Shown here piece after piece: positions 33,722-41,253 of a stretch of DNA of 52,890 nucleotides. The notes beneath the pieces were generated by a model that made no database searches, was not told the DNA's origin, and saw only the letters and a list, made by a program, of their open reading frames with translations. Within the stretch, counting starts at the first letter, position 1. Each line of letters starts with the position of its first letter. The stretch covers positions 1-52,890 of the forward strand of contig JAIPBL010000041.1 of the NCBI GenBank assembly GCA_021739645.1, read 5' to 3'. The translations under genes were made by a program, and so were the position numbers. The stretch is from Saprospiraceae bacterium. Its GTDB lineage: Bacteria; Bacteroidota; Bacteroidia; Chitinophagales; Saprospiraceae.

Positions 33722-35719
33722 ATGAAATTGCATAGAGACCTCAACAACCTGCCTCAGTTCAGGAATGCAGTAATCACCATCGGTTCATTCGATGGTGTGC
33801 ACTTTGGTCATCGTAAAATCATCAAGAAAGTCAAGGACCTAGCCCTTGCCACTGGCGGTGAAAGCATCATCATCACCTTCCACCCGCACCCTCGTCAAAT
33901 TATTTACCCAAAAGACGATTCACTTAAACTCATCACAACCACCGATGAGAAAGTACGGTTGTTGGAGAAAACCGGCATTGACCACCTTGTCATCGTCCCC
34001 TTCACCTTCGAGTTTTCGCAACTCAATGCCGATGAGTACATCCAGAAATTCCTGGTGGGTAAATTTGAGCCAAAGCATATCGTTATTGGTTACGACCACC
34101 GCTTTGGGTTGAACCGACAAGGCGACATCAATTTTTTGCGTTGGCATGAACGGAACCTTGGCTACAAAGTCGTTGAGATAGAAGAAGCCGAAGTAGAAGA
34201 GTTGGCGGTAAGCTCGACCCGTATCCGGGAAGCTGTGGAGGCGAAGGATGTTGCACGGGCAGCCCGATTGCTCGGCAATTATTTTACGCTCAGTGGAAAA
34301 GTGGTGAAAGGAGAACAAATCGGCGCCAGCCTCGGATACCCTACCGCCAATCTTGAAATCAAGGAAACCGCAAAGCTTTTCCCGCCTGATGGGATTTATG
34401 CATGCTTCGCAAAACATGACGGTGAGCGGATGCCCGGCATGCTGTACATCGGTAAGCGCCCCACCTTGAAAAAGTACCAAAACCGCACGGTGGAGGTCAA
34501 TATTTTCGATTTTAAGAAGTCGATTTACGAAGATGAATTAGCGGTGGAACTTGTTGAGTTCATTCGCCCAGATGCAGAATTTAAGACCATGGAGGCCCTC
34601 AAAGCTCAAATGGCGAAAGACCAAGAAGCTGCGGAAGTGATTTTGCAAAAGGCTGAAAACCAAGTAGCTGCTTGGAAAAACCTGGAAAAAGCTTCCGTCG
34701 GAATTGTAATCCTCAATTACAACGGAAAGAACTTCCTGGAGAAACATCTTCCTTCCGTGGTAGCTACCAACTACGCCAACTGCAAAATATACATAGCCGA
34801 CAATGCTAGCAAAGACGGCTCAGTTGCTTTTCTGCAAACCAATTACCCCAGCGTCGAAATTATCCAGCTCGACCAGAATTACGGCTTCGCTAAAGGTTAT
34901 AACCTCGCAATGGAAGGCCTTGACGAGGACTATTTTTTATTGCTAAATTCTGATGTTGAAGTACCCGCCAATTGGTTGGAGCCTTTGGTGGATTTAATGG
35001 AGAAAGATTCGACCGTTGCTGCGCTTCAGCCGAAAATCAGGGCATTGGGAAAGCCGGAATACTTCGAATACGCTGGCGCTGCAGGCGGATGGATTGATTC
35101 ACTTGGCTACCCCTTTGCCCGAGGACGCATTTTTGACATGGTGGAAAAAGACAATGGGCAGTACGACAATGTAGTAGAAATATTTTGGGCATCAGGCTGC
35201 TGCATGATGGTTCGAGGGCCGCTTTTTAAGGGTTTTGGTGGTTTCGACAATGATTTTTTTGCCCATTTAGAAGAGATAGACCTTTGCTGGCGATTCAAAC
35301 GGGCAGGTTACAAGGTGATGTTTACGCCCAAGTCCACTGTTTATCACCTTGGAGGTGGCACATTGGGCTACCATTCACCTTATAAAACCTACCTTAATTT
35401 CCGCAACAGCTATTATACTTTGCTGAAAAACGAAAGAGTGATAAAATTGGCCTTTTTGATTCCACTTCGCATGACGATGGACACCTTGGCGGCTTTCAAT
35501 TTTTTGATGCAAGCAAAATGGCTCCATGCACAGGCAGTTATTTCAGCGTTTTTCTCTGTTTTTTTGGCGCTGGTACTTTTCATCAAAAAACGGATGGAAA
35601 TCGAACTCTTACTCGAGAGAATCCGCATTTCGCCGCAACCCAATCGCCTCGGCATCCTGCCCGGCAGTATCGTTTTGAAATACTTTGTTTTGAATAAAAA
35701 GTTTTTTAGTAAACTTTGA
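33722..35719 (+). CDS. ribF: Fusion of bifunctional riboflavin kinase/FAD synthetase (RibF) with a GT2 glycosyltransferase
   Basis: The first ~312 residues are a complete RibF, which phosphorylates riboflavin to FMN and adenylates FMN to FAD. The FAD synthetase part has IGSFDGVHFGHRKII and SSTRIREA; the flavokinase part has GASLGYPTANLEI and 'NRTVEVNIFDF'. A short linker (about 313-324) leads without any stop codon into a family 2 glycosyltransferase of about 340 residues: SVGIVILNYNGKNFLEKHLP, DNASKDGSVAFL, LLNSDVEV (DxD-like) and 'DNDFFAHLEEIDLCWRFKRAG'. Hydrophobic helices follow near the end. The combination is biochemically odd; internal ATGs at 34589 and 34610 could allow separate GT translation. 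Confidence 0.88.
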   Translation: MKLHRDLNNLPQFRNAVITIGSFDGVHFGHRKIIKKVKDLALATGGESIIITFHPHPRQIIYPKDDSLKLITTTDEKVRLLEKTGIDHLVIVPFTFEFSQLNADEYIQKFLVGKFEPKHIVIGYDHRFGLNRQGDINFLRWHERNLGYKVVEIEEAEVEELAVSSTRIREAVEAKDVARAARLLGNYFTLSGKVVKGEQIGASLGYPTANLEIKETAKLFPPDGIYACFAKHDGERMPGMLYIGKRPTLKKYQNRTVEVNIFDFKKSIYEDELAVELVEFIRPDAEFKTMEALKAQMAKDQEAAEVILQKAENQVAAWKNLEKASVGIVILNYNGKNFLEKHLPSVVATNYANCKIYIADNASKDGSVAFLQTNYPSVEIIQLDQNYGFAKGYNLAMEGLDEDYFLLLNSDVEVPANWLEPLVDLMEKDSTVAALQPKIRALGKPEYFEYAGAAGGWIDSLGYPFARGRIFDMVEKDNGQYDNVVEIFWASGCCMMVRGPLFKGFGGFDNDFFAHLEEIDLCWRFKRAGYKVMFTPKSTVYHLGGGTLGYHSPYKTYLNFRNSYYTLLKNERVIKLAFLIPLRMTMDTLAAFNFLMQAKWLHAQAVISAFFSVFLALVLFIKKRMEIELLLERIRISPQPNRLGILPGSIVLKYFVLNKKFFSKL

Positions 35720-35798
35720 TGATTCTTTGATATAGATGTCACTTGACTGGCTAAATCAGTCAATTTGGCATTTTACCATCCGCATTGGCACAACTGTT

Positions 35799-36500
35799 AT
35801 GAAAAATCTTACCTCTTTAATTTTGTTGTTCGCCTGCACCCTGCTCTTATCAAGCACATGCAAAAATGGACAACATTCCGGCACTGAAAATGGCGCCGGT
35901 GGCAATGCTGGTGAAACCTGTTTGAACCTCAAAAAGGCCGACCCAAAGCGGGTTTGCACCGAAGCGTACAACCCTGTTTGTGGTTGCAATGGCGTGACTT
36001 ATGGTAATCAGTGCGAGGCAGAAAGGGCAGGTGTAAATTGGTTCACCTTGGGTAAATGCGGAGCGTGCATTGACCCCACCAAAATAAACCCAACAGTTGC
36101 TTGCACCATGGATTTTCGGCCAGTTTGCGGTTGCAACAATGTGACTTACAGCAACCCTTGTGCAGCTAGAAATGCAGGTGTGATTACTTTTAGAAATGGT
36201 GAGTGCAACGACTGCGTTGACGTGAGCAAAATAGACCCTAAAAAGGGCTGCCCACGTGACTACAATCCTGTCTGTGGTTGCGACGGCAAGGTTTACCCGA
36301 ATGCTTGCGAGGCGGAAAAAGCAGGACTTCGTACCTGGAAAGAAGGGGATTGCAACGACTGCATTGACCCCAATCCTAAGAAAACTGCTTGTGCTGATGT
36401 TTATGAACCCGTTTGTGGTTGCGATGGGAAAACTTACCCCAATGAATGCTCTGCCAAGAATGCAGGTGTAAAACGATACTCAAAAGGACCTTGTAATTAG
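35799..36500 (+). CDS. Lipoprotein with four Kazal-type protease-inhibitor modules
   Basis: The start at 35799 gives a lipoprotein signal, MKNLTSLILLFACTLLLSSTC. Four modules of about 47 residues follow, each with C...(Y/F)xPVCGC(N/D)(G/N)xxY.N.C.A..AG......G.C: 'YNPVCGCNGVTYGNQCEAE', 'FRPVCGCNNVTYSNPCAAR', 'YNPVCGCDGKVYPNACEAE' and 'YEPVCGCDGKTYPNECSAK'. Kazal modules inhibit serine proteases by presenting a loop near the second cysteine. The 233-residue protein would sit in the periplasm or on the outer membrane and may protect the cell from proteases, its own or others'. The longer frame to 35736 lacks a signal at its N-terminus. Confidence 0.92.
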   Translation: MKNLTSLILLFACTLLLSSTCKNGQHSGTENGAGGNAGETCLNLKKADPKRVCTEAYNPVCGCNGVTYGNQCEAERAGVNWFTLGKCGACIDPTKINPTVACTMDFRPVCGCNNVTYSNPCAARNAGVITFRNGECNDCVDVSKIDPKKGCPRDYNPVCGCDGKVYPNACEAEKAGLRTWKEGDCNDCIDPNPKKTACADVYEPVCGCDGKTYPNECSAKNAGVKRYSKGPCN

Positions 36501-36517
36501 GCAAGGGAATTTGATGA

Positions 36518-36560
36518 GGTTTCAAAACCATACATCTTTTGATTTTGGAATTTTGAAACC
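36518..36560. repeat. Inverted repeat after the Kazal gene
   Basis: GGTTTCAAAA and TTTTGAAACC are perfect ten-base complements around 23 bases. It may act as a weak terminator; a related string GATGAGGTTTAAAG recurs at about 36662. Confidence 0.4.
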
Positions 36561-36703
36561 CCGGGGTGGTCTTCGACCATGCCAAAGCGAATTACAAAAG
36601 CGACAAAGCCGGAGTGTTTCAAAGCCGAATTTTCAGAATACTAAAAGTGTAAGGTTTTGAATGATGAGGTTTAAAGCTTTTTCGAAAACTAAAAAAAAGA
36701 ATC

Positions 36704-37477
36704 ATGAAGAAATTTTTGACGTTCCTGGTGGCCTTTGTTTTCATAACTTCCGTTTTTGGACAAACAAGGCGCCGTCAGGGTTATGAGCAGCCTCGGAGTA
36801 ACGAAGGCTCAGTGTTGTTGATGAATTTCAGCTATGGTGGGCAGTTCCCTGGTGGCGATTTAGGCGACCGATTTGGCAAGAATTTTCTGGCAGGAATCGG
36901 AGCCGACTATTACACCAAAAACAACTGGATAATAGGCCTGCAAGGTGATTTTCTATTTGGCAAGGAGGTGAAGACTGATGTTTTGGCCAACCTGAAAGGT
37001 GAGACTGGATTTGTATATGCAGACGATGGTGGCATTGCTGACATCAAACTGCGGGAGCGGGGACTTCATTTAAGCGCCCATTTCGGTCGAGTGTTCGCCT
37101 TGTCCGAAGCCAATAAACGCTCGGGGATACGGGTGACCATCGGTGGCGGTTTTTTGCAACATAAAATCAGGATTCAGGATGAGCCACAAGTTTATGTTTC
37201 GAGTGTCTCAAATAGCTACCGAAAGGGCTACGACCGACTTTCCAATGGGTTTGCACTTTCGGAATTTGTTGGTTATCAATTCATTGCGAACAACCGGTTG
37301 ATAAATTTTTCAATCGGAGCTGAATTTGTCCAGGGATTCACCGAGGGCCGTCGCAGCTTCAATTTCGATACCCGAAGTTCCGGTTTGGACAAGCGGCTCG
37401 ACCTGCTTTACGGATTTCGATTGACGTGGACCTTGCCACTTTTCATCGGTGAAAATCCGGACGAAATAAGTTATTGA
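36704..37477 (+). CDS. Putative outer-membrane beta-barrel protein
   Basis: A signal peptide (MKKFLTFLVAFVFITSVFGQ) is followed by alternating hydrophobic and polar strands: 'GSVLLMNFSYGGQFPGG', 'FLAGIGADYYTKNNWIIGLQGDFLFG', 'GIRVTIGGGFLQHKIRI', 'LINFSIGAEFVQGFTEGRR' and 'DLLYGFRLTWTLPLF'. This pattern fits an 8-10-strand barrel; the family is not recognised. The 257-residue gene is separated by ten bases from waaA on the same strand, which suggests cotranscription and a link to lipopolysaccharide assembly. Confidence 0.75.
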   Translation: MKKFLTFLVAFVFITSVFGQTRRRQGYEQPRSNEGSVLLMNFSYGGQFPGGDLGDRFGKNFLAGIGADYYTKNNWIIGLQGDFLFGKEVKTDVLANLKGETGFVYADDGGIADIKLRERGLHLSAHFGRVFALSEANKRSGIRVTIGGGFLQHKIRIQDEPQVYVSSVSNSYRKGYDRLSNGFALSEFVGYQFIANNRLINFSIGAEFVQGFTEGRRSFNFDTRSSGLDKRLDLLYGFRLTWTLPLFIGENPDEISY

Positions 37478-37487
37478 GCAATGGTCC

Positions 37488-38744
37488 ATGAAGATACTCA
37501 TTTACAATTTTCTCACCCAAGCCTATTTTTTTGGGATAAAACTGACTGGTCTTTGGAATGATAAGGCCAGGCTTTGGGCTCAGGGTAGGGTAGGTGTTTT
37601 TGATAAAATAGAAAGAGAAATTTCGGCCAAAAGAGTTGATAATCAACGACTTGTTTGGATGCACTGTGCCTCACTAGGTGAATTTGAACAAGGCCGAACG
37701 GTGATGGAGGCGTTGAAAAAAGCGCATCCGGCGGTACTTTTGCTACTTACATTTTTTTCTCCTTCCGGCTACGAAATAAGAAAGAATTACCCACAAGCTG
37801 ATTGGGTTTTTTACCTCCCACCAGACTCAAAATCCAATGCACAACGCTTTCTGAGTTTGGTCAAGCCGGACTTGGCCATTTTCGTGAAGTACGAATTTTG
37901 GTACTATTACCTTCAAGGTTTAGCGGAAAGAACTATCCCGACACTGCTAGTTTCAGCGATATTCAGGCCGTCGCACCCGTTTTTCAAATGGTATGGTGGC
38001 TTGCATCGGAAGATGTTGGGCTTCTTCGATGAGATTTTAGTCCAAGATGAAGCTTCGAGCCAACTTTTAGCTAAATTAAACCTGAAGAATGTCACCGTTG
38101 CAGGGGACTGCCGAGTGGATAGAGTAATTGAAATTGCTAAAAAGCCGAAAGATTTACCGCTGGTTAAGGCATTTTGTGGTGAATCACCAATTTTGATTTG
38201 TGGAAGTACTTGGCCGGCGGATGAGGCAATTTTGAACCCAATATTTGCCGATGAAAAGTTTAAAGATTGGAAATTCATTCTTGCGCCACACGATGTGCAA
38301 CCTGCTCATTTACAGGCAATTGAATCGAGCCTAAGCGTGTTCCATTTTCGTTTTTCGCAACTTGAATCTACCAATTCCTCAGAAGCCAGATTGTTGTTAA
38401 TTGACAATATCGGCCTACTTTCATCGCTTTATTACTTCGGGAAAATCGCCTATATCGGAGGAGGTTTTGGGCATGGCATACACAATACGTTGGAACCTGC
38501 CGCTTATGGTCTGCCTGTTATTTTTGGGCCGAATTATCAAAAGTTTGAAGAAGCGGTTTGGCTGGTGGGGAATGGTGGTGGATTTGTAGTAAAAGATGGA
38601 ATTGAATTACGGCAAGAGCTGCTTCAGTTGACTGATTTTGGAAAGCTGGTACTAGCTTCAAACACTGCAAAATCGTATGTACAACAAAAAGCCGGAGGGA
38701 CTCAGGTTGTGGTGAATATTGTTTATTCACTACTTTTGCCATAA
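37488..38744 (+). CDS. waaA: 3-deoxy-D-manno-octulosonic acid (Kdo) transferase
   Basis: WaaA attaches Kdo from CMP-Kdo to lipid A precursor at the cytoplasmic face of the inner membrane. The 418-residue product has an N-terminal membrane anchor segment (ILIYNFLTQAYFFGIKL), the catalytic-Glu motif MHCASLGEFEQGR, 'LTFFSPSGYEIRKNY', 'VKYEFWYYYL' and the nucleotide-binding half ending with 'YIGGGFGHGIHNTLEPAAYG'. These are hallmarks of the GT30 family. Neighbouring genes do not encode heptosyltransferases, so the inner core may be minimal. Confidence 0.94.
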   Translation: MKILIYNFLTQAYFFGIKLTGLWNDKARLWAQGRVGVFDKIEREISAKRVDNQRLVWMHCASLGEFEQGRTVMEALKKAHPAVLLLLTFFSPSGYEIRKNYPQADWVFYLPPDSKSNAQRFLSLVKPDLAIFVKYEFWYYYLQGLAERTIPTLLVSAIFRPSHPFFKWYGGLHRKMLGFFDEILVQDEASSQLLAKLNLKNVTVAGDCRVDRVIEIAKKPKDLPLVKAFCGESPILICGSTWPADEAILNPIFADEKFKDWKFILAPHDVQPAHLQAIESSLSVFHFRFSQLESTNSSEARLLLIDNIGLLSSLYYFGKIAYIGGGFGHGIHNTLEPAAYGLPVIFGPNYQKFEEAVWLVGNGGGFVVKDGIELRQELLQLTDFGKLVLASNTAKSYVQQKAGGTQVVVNIVYSLLLP

Positions 38745-38752
38745 TATTTTTG
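38745..38752 (+). promoter_or_regulatory. Candidate -7 element of the porU2-like gene
   Basis: TATTTTTG matches TAnnTTTG directly after the waaA stop. A second match, TACTTTTG, lies inside the waaA end at 38731-38738. The 90-base leader contains two copies of GATTAATTT-(A)-TTTTTG. Confidence 0.35.
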
Positions 38753-38841
38753 CACCAATCCGCCTAAATACTGCGGTTTCTAGTTTGTTTTTGAACGGAT
38801 TAATTTATTTTTGATTAATTTTTGAAAACAAATGACTCCCG

Positions 38842-41253
38842 ATGAAGAAGACCCTACTCGCAATCGCATTTCTTGCCACGTTTCTGACTAATTCATACGC
38901 CCAAATCATCAATGGGCTAGATACACTCTATGGCAATGAATGGATAAGTTTTGACCAGTCATATTTCAAAATATCAGTAGCAGAAGATGGTATTTATCGA
39001 GTTGCACAACCAGTCTTATTTAACTCAAATATACCTTTAGGGCAAGTAATTGGCAACCAATTCCAGCTTTTTCATAATGGGGAAGAAGTGCCGATTTATG
39101 TATCAACAACAGGGCTACTTGGTGCTAATGATTATATCGAGTTTTTCGGTAAAAAAAACACTTCTGAACTTGACCGTTATCTCTTCAAAAACCCTGATGT
39201 GGAAATGATGAATCCGCTGTACAGCCTGTTTACGGATACGGCAGCTTATTTTTTGACGTGGCGACAGACTGGTGCTAACCTCCGTTTTCAAACCATCGTC
39301 AATGATCTAGCCAACCTTCCACCAAAGGAACCATATTATACTGCTGCACATATACTTAATTATACTACCGCATTTTCAAAAAAGTCAAATTCACAAGGCA
39401 TTAGTTCTTCTGATTATGGTATTACAGAAGGCTATTCCAACGCTTTTGCAAATGTACAGACCATTGCCATCAACCCTCCAAATGCGTTTATTGGTGGGCC
39501 TGACGGAAAATTGAACATCCGATATGGTTCTAATATAGGGGCTCACCAGCAATTGATTACCCTCAACGACCAGCCATTGGTCACGGATGAATTTTCGGAT
39601 TTTCAAGTTCGGCAATTGAGTTTTGATATTTCAAATACTTTGATAGCTTCATCAATGTCCCTGAAATTTCAGGGCCTCGCCGCCAGCACCGACCGTCAAC
39701 GCATCTCTAACATCATCCTGCGCTACCCGGCCCAGTGGAAGGTGAACAACCAGGCTTCTTTTTCCTTTGAAATGCCCGCCTCACCCACTGTCCGCTACCT
39801 CGAAATAGAGAATTTCAACGCCACAGGCGGAACGCCAATCCTCTACGACCTCTCGAACCGCACACGCCTGACGGCCACTTTTGAAAACAACTTGGTGAAA
39901 ATCGCCCTGCCTCCCACTACGGTTGCTGTCCAGTTCGTGTTGGTGAACGATGCCTCCGGCGTGAAAGTCCCGCAGTCGCCAATCCCAGCGCAGTTTATTG
40001 ACTACCAAAACCTGAACGCCCAATTCATCCTCCTCTCCAACCCCCGACTCTACGATGATGGCAGCGGCAACAACTATGTGCAGCAATACGCCGATTACCG
40101 CAGCAGCACCACTGGAGGAAGTTACTCAACGGTCGTAGTAGATGTGCAGCAAGTATATGACCAATTTGGGTGGGGCCTGAACCGGCATCCTTTGTCCATT
40201 CGGAATTTTGCCCACTTCGTGAAAAAAGAATGGGCCGACGTGCAGTATTTTTTTGTGGTGGGGAAGGGGAGGGAATACAATGCTGTTCGTACTGCCACCC
40301 AGTTGTCAAATACTATTAATGCTAGTTATTATGTGCCTACATTTGGATACCCCGGTGCAGATAACCTGCTGATGAGTTCGAACCAAACTTCCACGCCCCT
40401 CATACCCCTTGGGCGATTGGCAGCTTCCACACCGCAGGACATCCATTTTTTCTTAAAAAAAATGATGGATTATGAAGCCAATGTCAACCTCGGACAGACG
40501 ATGGAAGCGCGGCAGTGGATGAAAAATATCATCCACCTGGGTGGAGGAGGAATAGCCTCTGAACAAACCCTGATTAAGAACTACCTGACTTCGATGGAAA
40601 ATATCATTGAAAACAACTTATTTGGGGCTGAAGTATCTTCTTTCTATAAATCAAGCTCCGACCCTATCCAAACTTCGAAATCAGAACAGATATTCAACCG
40701 CATTAACAAGGGTGTTTCCATCATCACGTTTTTTGGCCATTCCGCAGTCGGGACATTTGACTTCAATATTGACAATCCTGATAATTACCAGAATTTCGGT
40801 AAATATCCGGTGATGTTTTCGCTGGGGTGTTATTCTGGTAATATCCACACACCGGGCTTGGGCATCAGTGAACGTTTTATTTTTCAGCAAGACAAAGGAG
40901 CATTGGGCATGGTCGCAACCACGGGGCAAGGATATATTTCCTCGCTATACGCTGTGATGTCCAAATTCTATGAAAATCTGGGGGGAGCACATTATCTGAG
41001 AAGCATGGGCGTATTGTTGCAAAAAACGATTGAACATTTTGACCAGAACAATTTCAGCCAGCGGGAGCTCCTGCAACAATTCACCTATCACGGTGACCCG
41101 GCCATGCGGTTATTTGCTGCCGATGGCCCTGATTTCGTTGTTGACCCGGCTTCGGTGGAGATTTTACCAAAAAATATAAACGTCCAGCAGGATAGTTTTT
41201 CCCTCCGCTTTTCAGTAGCCAACATTGGAAAAAACACAGGGGATTCCATTTAA
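38842..41253 (+). CDS. PorU2-like C25 (gingipain-type) peptidase, N-terminal part ending at a premature stop
   Basis: The 803-residue 5' half has a signal peptide (MKKTLLAIAFLATFLTNSYAQ), a beta-rich prodomain-like region, and a C25 cysteine-protease domain at about 430-760. The catalytic dyad is H633 (ITFFGHSAVG) and C663 (LGCYSGN). These features match the PorU2 group of T9SS-associated sortase-like proteases, which cleave the C-terminal signal of cargo. The frame stops at a TAA (41251-41253) in the middle of an Ig-like domain (VANIGKNTGDSI). Reading continues in the same frame for another 862 codons. The truncated product would keep the protease but lose the C-terminal half. Confidence 0.85.
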   Translation: MKKTLLAIAFLATFLTNSYAQIINGLDTLYGNEWISFDQSYFKISVAEDGIYRVAQPVLFNSNIPLGQVIGNQFQLFHNGEEVPIYVSTTGLLGANDYIEFFGKKNTSELDRYLFKNPDVEMMNPLYSLFTDTAAYFLTWRQTGANLRFQTIVNDLANLPPKEPYYTAAHILNYTTAFSKKSNSQGISSSDYGITEGYSNAFANVQTIAINPPNAFIGGPDGKLNIRYGSNIGAHQQLITLNDQPLVTDEFSDFQVRQLSFDISNTLIASSMSLKFQGLAASTDRQRISNIILRYPAQWKVNNQASFSFEMPASPTVRYLEIENFNATGGTPILYDLSNRTRLTATFENNLVKIALPPTTVAVQFVLVNDASGVKVPQSPIPAQFIDYQNLNAQFILLSNPRLYDDGSGNNYVQQYADYRSSTTGGSYSTVVVDVQQVYDQFGWGLNRHPLSIRNFAHFVKKEWADVQYFFVVGKGREYNAVRTATQLSNTINASYYVPTFGYPGADNLLMSSNQTSTPLIPLGRLAASTPQDIHFFLKKMMDYEANVNLGQTMEARQWMKNIIHLGGGGIASEQTLIKNYLTSMENIIENNLFGAEVSSFYKSSSDPIQTSKSEQIFNRINKGVSIITFFGHSAVGTFDFNIDNPDNYQNFGKYPVMFSLGCYSGNIHTPGLGISERFIFQQDKGALGMVATTGQGYISSLYAVMSKFYENLGGAHYLRSMGVLLQKTIEHFDQNNFSQRELLQQFTYHGDPAMRLFAADGPDFVVDPASVEILPKNINVQQDSFSLRFSVANIGKNTGDSI
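41251..41253 (+). other. In-frame nonsense codon splitting the porU2-like gene
   Basis: The codon TAA at position 804 of a 1666-codon frame is flanked by ...GKNTGDSI and IKIEHELPDGN..., which together read as one continuous domain. A single base change (for example from AAA, CAA or TCA) would restore the gene. Confidence 0.9.
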
